Below are positions 48,200-61,810 of a DNA stretch of 64,000 nt, one piece after another. The DNA comes from Mactromeris polynyma (taxonomy: Eukaryota; Mollusca; Bivalvia; Venerida; Mactridae). The first letter of the stretch is position 1, and each line of letters begins with the position of its first letter. Both the position numbers and the translations under genes were made by a program. Below the pieces are notes generated by a model. The model was given only the letters and a program-made list of their open reading frames with translations. It made no database searches and was not told the DNA's origin. The stretch covers positions 37,474,762 to 37,538,761 of the forward strand of contig JASFXZ010000003.1 in NCBI GenBank assembly GCA_032209605.1. Reading direction: 5' to 3'.

Positions 48200-51100
48200 C
48201 GTCTTGCCACGGACTATATAGTCTAGGCTTTGCTTAATGGTGTGTAATGCATAAACACACAATTTTAGATGTAAACAAACCGAACATTTTGTGCATACAA
48301 ATATTTATAGGAGAATGTTTATTTCGAGAGCCTTTTTTCTAACATTCATCAGGAAATTGCGTTTTATCCAGGAATATTTCCTGTTATTGTGAAGACATTA
48401 TTTTGATTGTATTTAGATGACGGCATTTTTATTTTTACTCTTGTTTATGTGCAGCAATTTATTAAATCAATTCTATATTGTCCAAAACATGCTTTGACTA
48501 TTTAGGTATAAGCGTTTGTTTTAGACTACAATCAGAATGTATGGTTGTGTGATAGTTCTTGTTATGGACTGTGTCTGTATTGTATGTTGAATTTACATAT
48601 TCAATATGTTGTTAAAAGTCAACATAGATTATTTGTATACTGTATTTTATTTGTGAAAACAGAAGTAAAAAACATTTAAAAAATACAGACTTGTTTATAC
48701 GGTATATCAGGGCTCCAGAAGTTTTTCAAAGACACTTTTACCGGACTTATGGATGTAAAATTTGACTTGTCCAACATAGGGAGCTAGTAGTCCTAGAATA
48801 TCGGTGAATTTAGTAACAATCAACCATACGAGTACAGAATGATAGCTCCACAGTCTGAAATAAATAATCACATGTGTCTCTGGTGTTCTAAGGTTTGACT
48901 TACAACTGAACCCTTGCTGATGTTGGTTGTCTTTAAAATCAGACTTGTCCGGGGCTAACTTTAACTCAATTTTTGGTAGCCCGATTCAGCATTAGACTAG
49001 TCGGGACGTCGGGCTAGTGGATTTCTAGAATATGATAGATATGCATCACACTTTGAATGCCTCGTAGAACAAACGTTCGTTTTTAACGAATCAAGAATAT
49101 CCTCACCAAAGTTCACGAACTTATCTACTTTTTGATCCCTTGCCTATTATCTGGTATGGTAATTTCTATAATCGATAGGGAAGCTGATATTTCCAAAGGC
49201 TAATGTCAACATTAAAATGTTGTTGTTTTATTGTTATTGTATATACCTCGACCGATATCAACATATCATTCAACAAATAAGATAATTGCAACAATAAGCA
49301 AATACCGTTTATTACTCCAGTCCCTGAGGACGTCCTGTGTGCAAAAAAGGTCCACGGATAAGTTTTATGTCAATGTATAGATTAATGTATTAGTATTAGT
49401 AAGGTATACTGTGCATTATGGTACTTTTATAGGAAGTTCAAATGCCAAACTCAAATATCTAAACTTTCAGATCGAAATTGAAATAAGCCTTTATACTGCT
49501 ATCATATAATTATATTTCTGTTAATGTAAACCAGAAGAAAAGCCAATCCAGAAGTCAATACTATGCATGTTATTTATGTTGCTCCTCTTTTCACCCTATA
49601 CTTAAAATAGGCTACTAAATTTTTTTTTATATGATGTCCATCCCTCTGTAAAGTTATCAACACTATATTTGTGTTTTGGCCCAGGGCTTTTAAGCCCAAG
49701 GCCATAGTAGAGCTTATTTCCATAAAGTGTATTTTACTACGCAGAGAGTAGTTCATCAGGGGCCACTTCAACTGCATCCAACAAAGCAGAACAAAATATT
49801 AGAAAAACCTTTTGATTCAATGTTTCAGTCTTTATAGATGAATATGTTATAACTGATTATATGTAAGCGCTGATGGAATGCTGTTACTAATTAGATTTCA
49901 TTCATGAAAATAGCCCGCTCACCTGCAAAAATATTTGAGTAATATGGAATCTCTCCGACAGGGGCTCCAAGTGGGTATTAAGAAGACTCAGTGCCCACGC
50001 TGTCAATCGCCATCGGAGCCACTAACTTCACGATCAAGGTGGAAATAAAAATGCGATTTGGGAAGAAATATTATTGTATGTCATTGAATTTGACCTTATT
50101 TGCAACAAATAAGATATTTAAGTCCTGACTTTTTATAAGAAACGTTGCTGTCATGGACGAACTTAGGTATGCAACACATATGAAAAATGTTTTAGATGTA
50201 ATGATATCTAAATGTCATTCCATGTTCATTATCAAAACATCTGTCAAAATCTATACTTTCGTTTTGACGACTAAAGTACTTACTTTTGGTTTAAAGACAT
50301 GTCCATATACAACTAAAAGAATATTGTTTTGTAAAAGGAAGTAAAATTTGGGTGGTTTGAAAATATCATATAGATATCTGAGAAAGAGGGACAAAATGTA
50401 ATGCCACTTTAATACATGATTCTACTGATTAAAACAACTGTTCATTTGTATTTGGTTACAGACAGTAGAAGTTGCTCTATGTTTATAATTCAGATCGAAG
50501 TGAAATTATTTCCAACTGATAAGCCTTTATCTTTCCTCCTTCCATTGGAACTTTATTAAAAAGAGTCTCCATCAAAATAAAAGGGTCAACTTATCAACAG
50601 TCCAGATACAGATAAACTTCGAAACCTCGAACATTTTGGCTTGAACACAGTAGATACCTCGAACAGGTTCTTAAGTCCCGACGAAACCCCTTCTTATTTC
50701 ATATCATCTAACAGTAGATCACTCGAACAGAGATAGGTCGAACACTCGAACAGGGTTTGTGGTCCCTAGCTATCATTTCATTCATTGTTCACCATAGTTA
50801 GGTCGAACAATACAATAATTCACACTTTTCATTGACCGCTTAAAATACTAATATCTTTTGACTGGTAAGATTGGCGACACATGTTATTCACACTTCGTGA
50901 TAATTACTTGACAAATGTACATGTACATGTACATTGGAAACCCCCTAGTCCGAACACCCTTCGGACAATCTATAAAGTTCGGATAAGAGGAGATTCCGGA
51001 CTGGAGAGGATTCCTCCATTGAGTTTCCGTAGCCAAGAATTCTTTCAGTAATTTAAAGTTCGCTAGAGGTTGTTGCGTTATCGCGATGTAATTTATAATG

Positions 51101-51900
51101 TCTGAATGCATTCTTTCATCCGACTTTGCAGGGTAATTTAAGCTACAGTATTTTACAAAATGTATATAAACTTTATGTAAAATTCAATTTATAGCCCAAC
51201 ATGACGAGTTATAAGAGACCACCATAATTATGCTCCTTTCATAAAAGGAATATGCAAAATACATTCTGTGTTTAATATTGGTCGATATTTGAATTCTTCC
51301 AAATGTAAATAATTATTATAATTTCTTTATTCGTTATAGAAATTGTAGAAAATAAAATTCTTCAGAATATGCACCGCTGTTATAAGACGCTTCTCATTTA
51401 TTTAAAACTGTATGAAAGCATTGCATATAATTAACTTAAGAGTTTGACCTACAGTTCATTCTTAGATAGATGTTGGGCGAATTTGTTTTGCAAGACCTAG
51501 TAAGGTTTGAGGTTTCAGTTTTGTTGTAGTTTGGTTTACAAACTTAAATGTATTAGATGATTTTTTTAAATGTTATTTATATTTTGATTATTTCACTGCA
51601 TAAGGTGGATATATCAATCTCAAGCAAGTATTTCAATGAATCATTGAACGTGTCAAATGATTTCAAACATAGCTGATCTATGGTCAACAAAGGGGTCTAC
51701 AAAGTAAACATTAGTCAAAATATTGCTGTTGTTTTCGATAGAGTCTATGCCAACACGATATTGGAGATATAGTTCTATACATTGCTACGCCAGTGATCAG
51801 TTAAATGAGGCAGGCAAACATTCGTATATGGCCGTAGTACTATCTGGAATTTTACTTTTTGTGACTTCCAACCACAGAAGTTGTACAAATGTTTTCATTA
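48200..51900. other. Non-coding flank downstream of the gene
   Basis: No gene was recognised; all frames are short. Repeat-like patches: 48,705-49,025 (ggctccagaagttttt ... gtccggggctaac), 50,600-50,825 (several tcgaacagg and ctcgaaca words), and 50,930-51,024 (ccggactggagaggattcc, possibly pogo-like). None has definable ends. Confidence 0.45.
51216..51300 (-). repeat. Second dispersed repeat family, reversed and shortened
   Basis: Read on the minus strand it gives attcaaatat, attaaacacaga, gtattttgcatat and cttttatgaaagg, the order seen at 45,208-45,305. Confidence 0.55.
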
Positions 51901-52259
51901 GGTAAAGTAGCGACATAATATAGCAAATGCCCCTCGTACACTTAAAAACCTATCTAAATGGTCACTTTTTTATCGTCACATTTGTAATGGATGTACTATA
52001 TTGTTCATTGACCCATCTGTTTACATATCAGTGCTAGCTCATTCGCTGATTGGTCTGTATTGAAACATTTAAGAAACACTCGAATAACGATGTACGAGCT
52101 GGCTCATTTTTCATATCCAGGTATGTATTCGCCTCCGTAAAGTTATAATAAAGTTTCAATAAATATGGGCATACACGTATCTGTATCTGTTCTGTATCAG
52201 ATTTGCGGAAAGAGGAAATAAGGCTGATACTAAAACTTCTATTTATGTTTAAAATGAAT

Positions 52260-52525
52260 GTTTAGTTCCCATTTTCATATTTTCGTTTTTTCTTAGCTTG
52301 TCCTGTAGCGTATTCCACCCATTCTACCCAATTTCCCCTAATTATCCCTTTAGCCATCATTCCTTTTTGATAGTCAGCCAGTCAGCCAACTCCTTACTTC
52401 CCCATCCCGATATATTTTTGCCCTGACAATTCCTCAATCCCTGATGTTTCGCTGGCAAGTATTTCCCTGGGAACTGTGTGGGGAGGCATTGTTTTGTTTA
52501 AGGGATATGCTGTTTCCTGTAACAA
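52260..52525 (-). repeat. Dispersed ~280-bp repeat, reverse orientation
   Basis: The C equivalent of 11095-11400 and 22040-22310. It shows cttagcttgtcctgtagcg and ctgtgtggggaggcattg. Confidence 0.8.
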
Positions 52526-53889
52526 CTTAATGTCCCCATACATGCCGTTCAACATTGGAAGTGGCTAATTGTAACACAGAAAAAATATTGAAATGGATGC
52601 AATAATTACTTTACCCACATGCAAATATTACAGTGAGCAGCAATGCGACCACTTTTTATTCTGGAAAGTCAGTCTTAGATGTTTTGATAATCACGTCAAA
52701 GCATAGATGAAAATGTTAAATCGTGTACAGGAAAATACGGTCCTAGTACTGAGGTGGTCTTAATTGCTAGGTGGTATTTATGAGGTATTTCTGTATTAAT
52801 TAATATATGTGTACGGTATTAATTTTTGGAATGGCCTTAGTAATGTAGCAAGGCATTATTTTTCTTGCTCTCCGATATCATGAATACTCAAATGTCCTAA
52901 AATACATTGTATAACAAGTTCATCAATACATGGTTAAACGAGTAAGACGTGTGCTAACTGGTTTCATTATGCTTAAAATCAATTAAACGCAATGTTTTAT
53001 GATTTTTATGATAATCAACGACAAAAATGAACATGTCGTAGCGTACATGTGGCTGTATAATTAAATATCCAGATTCGGTATTGATTGAAATAGAGCCGAT
53101 TTGACCGCCTAGACATGTATTCCCAATCAATATTTCGTGAGAAAAACAAGTTGATTTAATTGTATTGTTATCGCCAACTCCTGCGCTCGGCAAAAACATC
53201 CTTTGAAAGTTAACTGCTTTCATGAACAGGCAAGTGTTTAGTTTGATGCAGCGTTTGTCTCAGATAATTTAGCACTGAATATTGCTGTAGGTAAAATCAA
53301 TCAGATCACTTCTGAAGTATTGTGCATTCAAGTAAGGGGCCTCCTTTCAGCATGTGCAGCAACTAATGAACTAATGCCATATCCTAATGAGTTGAACTCA
53401 TTTCTTATTAACGAGAATTTCGCTTATTATTTCAAACAGCCTTGTTAGGAAGTACTGTTCGGCATAAAACAGATCACGATTTATATTGAAAAAATACTTA
53501 ATTGTTAGTCATTGTCAATAGTATAAGTCTTTTCTTAAAGATACAAGAAAAAAAAACAATGGCTCTCTCTTTTAAAACATCATAACCACCCAGCGGACAC
53601 AACAACGTACTTCTACGGTGAAACATGATTGTATTTAAAAGTTGAATAGACGTTAAAACAACATTGCAAATCCACATAAATTTGAAATATCTCGATTGCT
53701 AACAAATACAAAGAGTTTGTCGAGAATCTCCTCATAATCATCACTATTAATTCAATCCATGGTAATTCATCACGTTAATTTCGATGTCAAAATACATAGA
53801 GTAGGGCCCCGGACTTGCACATTATTGTAAACAATATTTATGATGATAGTGATAACCCAGGCAGCCTTCGTTGATTCACTTTATTTGCC

Positions 53890-54180
53890 GTGTCATTTAG
53901 TGGTTGTGAATCTGTACGTCATGGTAATGGAAACGTTAGATTAAGAAATAAACGTGAAATGAACATGGAATTAGAACCAAGAATTATGTGTTCTGAGTAC
54001 AACGTGAAAGCGTTAGGAAGCGGTTTTATGTCGATGAAACACAATCTGATCTTGGTGTTTCAATACATGGCGTGCGATTTTATGCATTTGATTAACCGTT
54101 TTACCAGATCAAGTACCTGTTGTCGTGCTCGCACTGTAGTTTATGTATTATTTGTTCCGATTGATGAACGTAACCATTGA
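53890..54180 (+). other. Copy C equivalent of the module 6 open frame
   Basis: Open for 96 residues and similar to 13237-13563 over almost its whole length (for example NMELEPRIMCSEYNVKALG). No domain is recognised, and the B copy is interrupted. See the entry at 13237. Confidence 0.3.
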
Positions 54181-54489
54181 ACCGTTTGTGCGAAGTACGA
54201 TGTTCTAGTTACATATATACGTCTTTTGCTGGTAAAAACTGGTATCGATTTTGTTATGTGCTCATTTGACATTATGTTTGTAAATTGTATTATAAGTGCG
54301 TTTCTTCGTCAAAGCCGAGAAGTTGTAAATGGTTCTTAATTACATACGTCTATTTAGTATGTATATTAATGTATGGTATAATATTTGCATTGTATAGTTA
54401 TTATTTTCATATCTGTGGTACCTTCTTTTCCCCCTGATATTTTCGTTTAAACATGGAAGTGATAAACAATGCAAATGAGAGCTTAAGTT

Positions 54490-54670
54490 GTTGCAAGGAA
54501 CTCCACATTAACAAGCGAATGCCTCCCCACACAGGCCCCCAGGAAAACAACAGTCCTCATCATATCAGTCACTGGGGAGGTGCAATGGTGATCATGTAAG
54601 ATAATAGGGGTTTAAGGAATGGTCTGGTCGACCAATTGAACAACAAAGGATAATTTATTGGGAGAAACTC
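54490..54670 (+). repeat. Dispersed ~280-bp repeat, 3' shortened
   Basis: The C equivalent of 27012-27195, with the same departure from the family after tggtctggtcgacc. Confidence 0.7.
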
Positions 54671-54892
54671 ATACATTATGATGCATCGATTCCACTTCTG
54701 TCTATATTAATAGCACAATCTTTATTGTAGATCTCGACACATAAATGCATATAAAAAACGTTCTAATGTAATTATTTGTACCGGCTTGTCGAATCGATGG
54801 TGTTTTCGGTACAGACATATTGAGCACGCCTTTGCTACTCGCGTCACAATGGTGCACAGCTATTTAAAAAAAACGTTAAATGTTACTTGAAA

Positions 54893-55045
54893 CAGAGAGA
54901 ATACGTAACTACAGGGAACGCCACATACACAAGACAGTGCCTCCCCACGCAGACCTCCGGAAAAACAACAATCCACAAAACATAAGGCACGTAAGGGGAT
55001 CAAATGGTACACATATTAAGGAACAGAGGCACAAGGAATGGAAAG
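54893..55045 (+). repeat. Extra dispersed repeat private to copy C
   Basis: Starts agagagaatacgtaactaca, the same start as the private insert in copy A at 12,134, and is cut off after caaggaatgg. Copies A (14,080) and B (27,425) continue across this point without it. Confidence 0.75.
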
Positions 55046-55241
55046 CCGAACTCCAATCGTAAAATGGGCATTGATATGTCTGCTCAAGATATAGGAATGG
55101 ACGTTTCCTAAATTATGGTTTGAATGTGGAGATACGCATCTGATATTCTGCTACACAGTAACTAGACTTTCAGTTAATGACGAATTATTGTCGCAGTTTT
55201 ATGAACTTTTTACATCAAAATAAAAGAGAGAATAAGTTACT

Positions 55242-55450
55242 ACAAGGAACGCCACATACATAATTATGACAATGTGTCCCTACAGAGACCCCCCGAAAAA
55301 CAACCGTCCATAAAACATCAGGCATTTGCTAAAACGCAAGGGAACCAGGTATACGGAATGGCTTGGCCGACCATTAACGAAAACTAAGGAGAATTAATGA
55401 GGATAAACAGGGGGAATTTAATGGATGGATTTCAACACAGGACAAGTCAA
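55242..55450 (+). repeat. Dispersed ~280-bp repeat
   Basis: The C equivalent of 14277 and 28853, with a deletion in the middle (the gaggaggtgccagg block is missing). Its intact start is the empty site for the LINE fragment of copy B. Confidence 0.75.
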
Positions 55451-56455
55451 GACAGTATTATGTTAATCAGGAAAAACCATGGTCATTTTAATGATTTCTA
55501 CAGCTCTGATAGCCAAGTACGGTTTACTTTAGGAAATCTTTTCGGAGAGCTAATACTTGCTTTTTTTCATTGACCAAATCAAGACGAGTACGAGATTAAT
55601 ATTGTCTACGCCTTGATCGATTTGCAAGTTTTCATATATTCGATATAATTTAAAGTAGACATTACCGATGAATGTGTATTATATCTCGTTTCTTATTTTC
55701 AATACGCGAGAAAATTGCGTAAAAATCGTATTAATGTTTCTTAAAACTAAAGATCTATTATGTGATTTAATCAAAAGTTCTGAAAGACAAAGCCGCAATG
55801 GTCCTATAATTCTGTTAATATGTGCATTTATTTACGCGCATTATTAAATTGTATTAAACATGTAGCACACTATTTATACCACGCATGCTATTATTGTTAA
55901 TATATTTTTAATTTCAAACAATATGAATGGAAGCAGAATTTTAATATTTCGTTGGCCAATTAACATGTGCTGTTATAATTCAATTTTTTTACCAATTAAA
56001 CTACAAATTTACGCCGATTATCGACTTAAAAGATATTTCTTGTTGCTAATATTATTTAACAATTGTGCTAATATTTCAAGTTCTACGTCGCATACTGAGA
56101 TAAACATTATGTTTCTTTTCCCTGGAAAATATTCTTGAAACTATATGACATAATCTCAGAAATAACTTGCTAACGTGAGAAAACAGTGTCCATACACGTG
56201 TTTTAGTTCCATTGTTTAATTGTTTTTATTTGATTCTATACCTATTCACATTCCCTTCCTGTTAAATTTAGTTTTGAACCCTTGTCCAGTATGTGGTTTC
56301 TTGTTCTCCATTCGCCTAGGCGTTTCCTATATCCTGCATGGTAGATTTTGATTTCTTGTATTTACAAGCCCTTTTAATGTCATTATTGGAAATGAAGTAC
56401 AAGTCACCCTGACTGGTGTGGTGCTATGTCCTTTTCGAAATTTCTCCTTCATGAG

Positions 56456-56691
56456 CAGGCGCGTAGCGTCCTGTACGCAGAGTACGCAGCTGCGTACACA
56501 TTGTCTCGAAAAATCGAAAAAATAAAAAGTTCAAATCTGCATTAAAAAAACTTCGTTCAATTCAGGGATAAGAATGCGCCCAGAACTCACTACAGACAAT
56601 CTAGAAACAATTTTTTTCCAGGGGAGTACCCCCGGACCTCCCGCAAAAAGGATCCTGCGTACACATCACAAACCTCCTAGCTACGCCCCTG
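56456..56691. mobile_element. hAT-like MITE (236 bp) private to copy C
   Basis: The left end caggcgcgtagcg and the right end (inverse, caggggcgtagct) are inverted repeats with one mismatch over the first 12 bases. Copy B at 30,070-30,090 reads straight through cttcatgatattg, so this is an insertion. ATGA flanks both sides, but a clean 8-bp duplication is not visible. Confidence 0.7.
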
Positions 56692-56759
56692 ATGATATTT
56701 CTTTATTACAACTGACATTACTAATGTTTGCTCTTGTTTTTCATCAAACTTCAAAGAAA

Positions 56760-57015
56760 GTATATCTCAACCATTCAGCTTGTAATAACCGCCTTTTTCG
56801 GTTTTCTCCATGATGCATCCTTTTTACATTTCTCTTGTTCTCTCCCCAAATTATCTTAAGTTGTTTTTGATGGACGCCCAGATCACTCCTTGCACCTCTA
56901 TACACACACACGTTTAGACGTGCACCTCCTCAGCCCCTAATGTTTGGTAGACTGTTGTTTCCCTGGGATCTAACGCGCGATGCATTGTCATATGAATGTG
57001 GCGTTCCCTGTAACA
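56760..57015 (-). repeat. Dispersed ~280-bp repeat, reverse orientation
   Basis: The C equivalent of 30125-30410. Diverged, with gcacctcctcagcccc and gtttccctgggatctaac still clear. Confidence 0.65.
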
Positions 57016-59453
57016 ACTTAATATATATTGTCTGATTCAATATCTGTCCTTTATTTTATACGGCAACACGATTTTGTGAAAGTTGTTTTATCTGTGGTTC
57101 ATGTTCTCTTTGTTGATGTACTTATGTATTTTTAATTTATTTTAGATGTTGTAAACTTCTCACATGAAAGTAGAAAAGTATAGCATGTACATATATTTGA
57201 TTTTGGATTCAGCTAATCAAACAAATTTACGATGTTAAATGAATAAAGTGCAAATAAATTTGTAAAGAAATTCCAACAATTCCATCGCCGTCATTTACCA
57301 TTATGATAGTGCAAAGCACTCCTGGGTCAGACATTCGACCAATTTGCGTTAATGCATATAGACATACGTTTATTATTCACCAATGTAATATGTGGATTGG
57401 AAATAAAACAGCAGATGTACATACGACATAATTGAGACCGTTTGCTTTGATTGGATAACTTTAAATAGGTTTATCTGAATTGAGTATACCACAGTGCATT
57501 CAAATGTTGTCAGGATTCTTTTCCTGCAATGTTGGTAAATTATGTAACCTAGTCTTAGAATTTTTTGTATTGAATGACTAATTAGATTATTTAAACCCAC
57601 TCTATTATTAAGGTATACAATGGCATCTGACAAAGTACTTCAACTGTATAAGAATTAACCTTTTGGAAAACTATTACGAAACTCGTTGTTTCTGAAGCAA
57701 TGTGATTCAAGAATTATATTTTGCGTTTCTTGTTGAATTCATATACTCGTATAGTCATTTGTGTCAATGAATTTAATTTGTATGAATCATTTCATGTACA
57801 TTTAAGATGATATTGACGTCAACATCTTATTTAGATTGTTAACAATAAATGTAACATGACAATGTGTTTTGTCGAAGCCATGTTGTTTAAAATTAATAAC
57901 GAGAGAATTGTGCAATATGTATGATTAAATTCACAGAAGGAATAAAATGCTAAAGCAAAACATTACGTCTTTGTGTGCGCAATTTCTCAAATGCATTATT
58001 TAAACTTATGAACATTGACAAACATATAACTACATCATTCTAATCAAGTTTAAGTATCTTGAAATTATAACACAACATGTGATACAAGTCTGCTCTAAGG
58101 AATTAAATATTAATAAATGTCATGAAAGTTTACATTCAATCAACCCGACAGCAAACTTCATGTCACGTATCGGTGCCTCTAGATACCAAGTTACTATTTA
58201 TATAATTTTATTATAACAAACTATTTAAATTGCTAGCATCATTGCAACATATATGGAAGCTTTTTAATTATGACATGATGAATAAATATAGCCCCTTGAA
58301 AAGCAATTTGCTTGCTAGGAAATTAGTATACAAAGTGTGCAACCGACTACGTACAACTTTAAGTTTTACTCTTTTAATCGGACCAGACAGTAGGAAATTC
58401 CAATATATTCTTCCCGTTAAACGGTAATTATTTCTGTCAAGCGCATTCATCATTATCGCTTTGTCTTTTTGGATTAAAGAAGCAATATTATAGTCGGTTT
58501 ATCAGAAATCATGGGCACATACATAGCAAATCAAATTGTTTATTTTAATTTGGTTAAACGCCGTTTGTTTTCAATATGTTTTGTGTAACAGTTATATAAT
58601 GCGGTCAGTTGACCTAACCAGTTTTGCTGGAATTAATGTATAACCAGTACTATATATAATATATATTTAACATTTTAAAATAAAATACTGTTTACATTAT
58701 ATGTTTAATGTTTATATTTTTTTTCTGGTTCTAGTTCAGCATATCTGTTATAGTGAAGTATTATCCGGACCTTTTACATAAGTAGTCTGGTTAGATCTCC
58801 CCAAATATCATTAAAATTGTTTATGTGATTTTTTAGAATAGCTATTTCTTTTACTATGTTATATGGTAATTAATGTAGTGTTTTGCATTTGAAATAGTAG
58901 TGGCGGTTACTTTTACCTTGCAATTATATATGAATACTTTGGTGTACATAAATAAGAGGTGTATTGCTATATTTCTTTGGTCTCGTATACCGAGAATAAA
59001 AATTGCCGCTATTCATATATTTTTCTACATATTCATTATTCATAAACATTTCATTTATAAACTGTTTAGTCACTGGGCAGTACCAAAATAAGTGTTCAAT
59101 TGTCTCTGATGATGCTTTACAGAATGCACAATGTCCGTTTTGTCTGAAGATTATTTGAAATAAGAAGGAGTTGGTTCCAAGGAATCTATGTATTATTCTA
59201 TATTTGAATCACAGAATATTGGAATCATTTGAGATTTCAAAGGGAATAGAAAATATTGCGCACCAATCTTTATCGTTAAATTGAATATCAAGTTTTTCCG
59301 ACCATTTTGTCATACACGATGGTATTGTTTTTGACTTTATTAGTACATCGTACATCGGTTGTGTACCTTTTTTAAATTTTAAGTTTCCCTTCAAACATGG
59401 TGGAATAAAAGGTTTTATAAGTGCCTTGTCATATGTTTCTTTGTTTGCAACAA

Positions 59454-59784
59454 ACAGCTGACCAATTTCCTCCACATGAACTGGAGGTGGCGGACAAATG
59501 ATCGTAGTCAAATGTCGCAGCCCGGGAACCAAGCCTGTATCTCCTGGGTGACAGCTTAGCGCTCTAACAACTGACATAGCCGGACGGACTGATACATTGC
59601 AAGTCAAGATGATACAGAATAGGCATTCACGTTTCGTCATACTCATTCTGTTTCACGAAAATATTTCATAAAAACAGCCAGGGTCTTGTAGTGACCTTTC
59701 TAGCTAATCAGTATGAAGGAAGACCCTACGTGTCCGTTTTAGCAGGGGCCTTGGTTAATCCACCGACCTAAGTGACCGACTATA
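59454..59784 (-). mobile_element. 331-bp insert with tRNA-like head, probably a SINE
   Basis: Copy B (32,722) reads aacaagccactc without interruption; here 331 bases intervene. On the minus strand 59,582-59,515 is tRNA-like: agttgttagagcgctaagc resembles an A box and D arm, and ggcttggttcccggg a B box. The SINE body would lie below 59,515. No clear target duplication was found. Confidence 0.65.
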
Positions 59785-59809
59785 GCCACTCAGCCACAGT
59801 TGAATTCTG

Positions 59810-60010
59810 AACTATGCACAGTGGAAACTCTTCAGTCCGGAAACTTATTCCAACCGACCAATTTTTCGGTCCCGTTTTAGTTCCTTCGATGTATAAAACC
59901 CCGCAATCCGGAAAATCCCTTCTCAGGAGTCCGGACATTCCAATTATTTTCGGTCCGAATTATTATTTTTACACATACAATAATTCTCCCAAAACCGGAC
60001 GATAATTGTC
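59810..60010. repeat. Possible pogo/Tigger-like MITE remnant (copy C)
   Basis: Equivalent of 32,760-32,960. It reads cagtggaaactcttcagtcc at the left and ctcccaaaaccggac at the right. Confidence 0.35.
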
Positions 60011-60015
60011 GGCAA

Positions 60016-61288
60016 AAATACGTCATATAGTCAGTATGCTGACTGAGAATTGAAAGAAGCATAATAATTTTAATTGTCTCGGGGTGTAGACCATTAGACG
60101 TTATCGTCGTATACATTGCATCTTCACGGTAAAAAGGTAAGAACGGGTGTACTAATTATGTAAACAACTGGATCGAAAATGTTGTGAAATATACGTTGGT
60201 AAACGTTTTGCGATTGATGACCCAAGACAATTAAAGGATGAGCAGTAAGACTGATAAAAAATGTGATTTACCAAAGACTGTGAGCCCATTGGATACATAT
60301 ATCATGATTCAAAACATTTACCCTATGTCATTGTTTAATTATTTTCTTTTGAAATGGAGTTATGATGCATAGTTTTCAAGTATGCTGTTTTATAAATACA
60401 CTGTACTACGTGCATAGCTTGTCAGGTTTAAAGGACGGTAAGGTCGCGACACACACACATAGTTGCTGCTATATTTGACATTGTTTGTCATGTTCAGTGA
60501 TTCATAGAACGATGTGCTGGATATTGATATATGCGCATTATTCAGTGTAACTGCTAAAATATAAATAAAAGATAAAAATGAAAATATCTAATGCATTATC
60601 TGCATGATGTAATTATTTTGTGATCGATTTGCTATATTTTAATTTCTTGAAGAATGAACTATGGGTCAAAATTATTCATAAATTATATTTAAAATTTTCA
60701 TTCAGTTTTCATTAAATGAGAGGCGTCTATAGCGGTGCTAACTCTGAAAGGTCGGACTTTTCTTGAATTTCTATCTTGCATAAACAAAACTTTATAATGA
60801 TAAATTAAGTATAGATGGATTCAAATATATACCGACATTTAACACAGCTCGATTTACATATCGCACAGCACACTCTCCTTGTAAGAAAGGAAGAAATTAT
60901 GAACAAAATGTCTTAGCCAATGTAACATCAACATTGAAAGAAGTCCATATAAATAGTTTTTTTAAGTTATGGACCATAATCATAGGTCTTTAAAACAGCA
61001 TGTATTTTGCATATCGCTCAGCAAATCTTAAATGTATGAACGGAGCACAAATATGTTGGGTCACTTATCACTTATATTTTTGATCTATACATTCAAATTT
61101 GCGATGCAGTCGTAAAACTGGTGTGATTAGTATTACATTTGTCAACTGATGACACGCTCTTTGAAGTAAATAAAGTAGACATTATACAGTTGGATAGTTT
61201 TGTACAAGTGTTCCATAAATCAAGTGGCACTTTAAAACAAATACATCAAATAGAATCAATGGTAGTATCTGCGGGTTTATGTGTTGTT
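60016..61288 (+). other. 1.27-kb segment between copy C and segment E
   Basis: The left array joins its equivalent flanks directly at about 32,960-32,975. This stretch contains two copies of the second dispersed repeat family (60,357-60,910 and 60,990-61,075). No gene. It is either an insertion here or a deletion in the left array. Confidence 0.6.
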
Positions 61289-61671
61289 AAGTGAGTATGT
61301 TAAGTAATCTTTGGTCAGAATTAAACTTTAGAATTAGTTTTAGCACAGGCCATATACAAAGATAATGGTTCTTATCGGAATCAATGTACGCCCATGAGAA
61401 TTACCGCATCAGTAAAATGATCATAGAAGTGCAATAGGAAATTCCATTACCAAAGTGCACAATCACCTCTAATAACACGGGAAGACATGCTCGTAAAAAC
61501 AAGGACACAGCCATATAGTGTGTTGAATGTTATCTCCTTGATGGCACGAATTGAACATTCATCGCTTAGATCTTGAGCACCAGTTTGGTATGTACATGTT
61601 CCCAATGTGTGTATTTCAACTCACATTAAGTTGCATAGTCTCTAGGTAAACAGAGACGGTATTCCAAATGG

Positions 61672-61810
61672 GTAATTGAGAGAGAGCTGTTACGCCACAT
61701 ACACAAGGCAAGACCTCCCCGCACAGACCCCTGGGAAAACAACTATCTGAGGAGATGCAACGATAAACGTGTATGGGTATAGGGATGTAAGGAATCGTCT
61801 GGTCGACCAT
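61672..61810 (+). repeat. Dispersed repeat, internally shortened
   Basis: Partner of 33,350-33,500, with a further deletion of about 14 bases before gaggagatgcaac. Confidence 0.7.

Larger units (their letters stand above)
51907..60015 (+). repeat. Macro-repeat copy C
   Basis: After the flank block 51,907-52,023, sequence from about 52,150 matches copy B from about 21,890 and runs in the same order: 53,700 with the Harbinger insertion point, 53,890 with 26,400, 55,232 with 27,600, 57,140 with 30,553, 58,230 with 31,640 and 59,217 with 32,485. It lacks the Harbinger and the LINE fragment and carries three private inserts (54,893, 56,456 and 59,454). Modules 1 to 4 are missing from its start. 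Confidence 0.85.
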
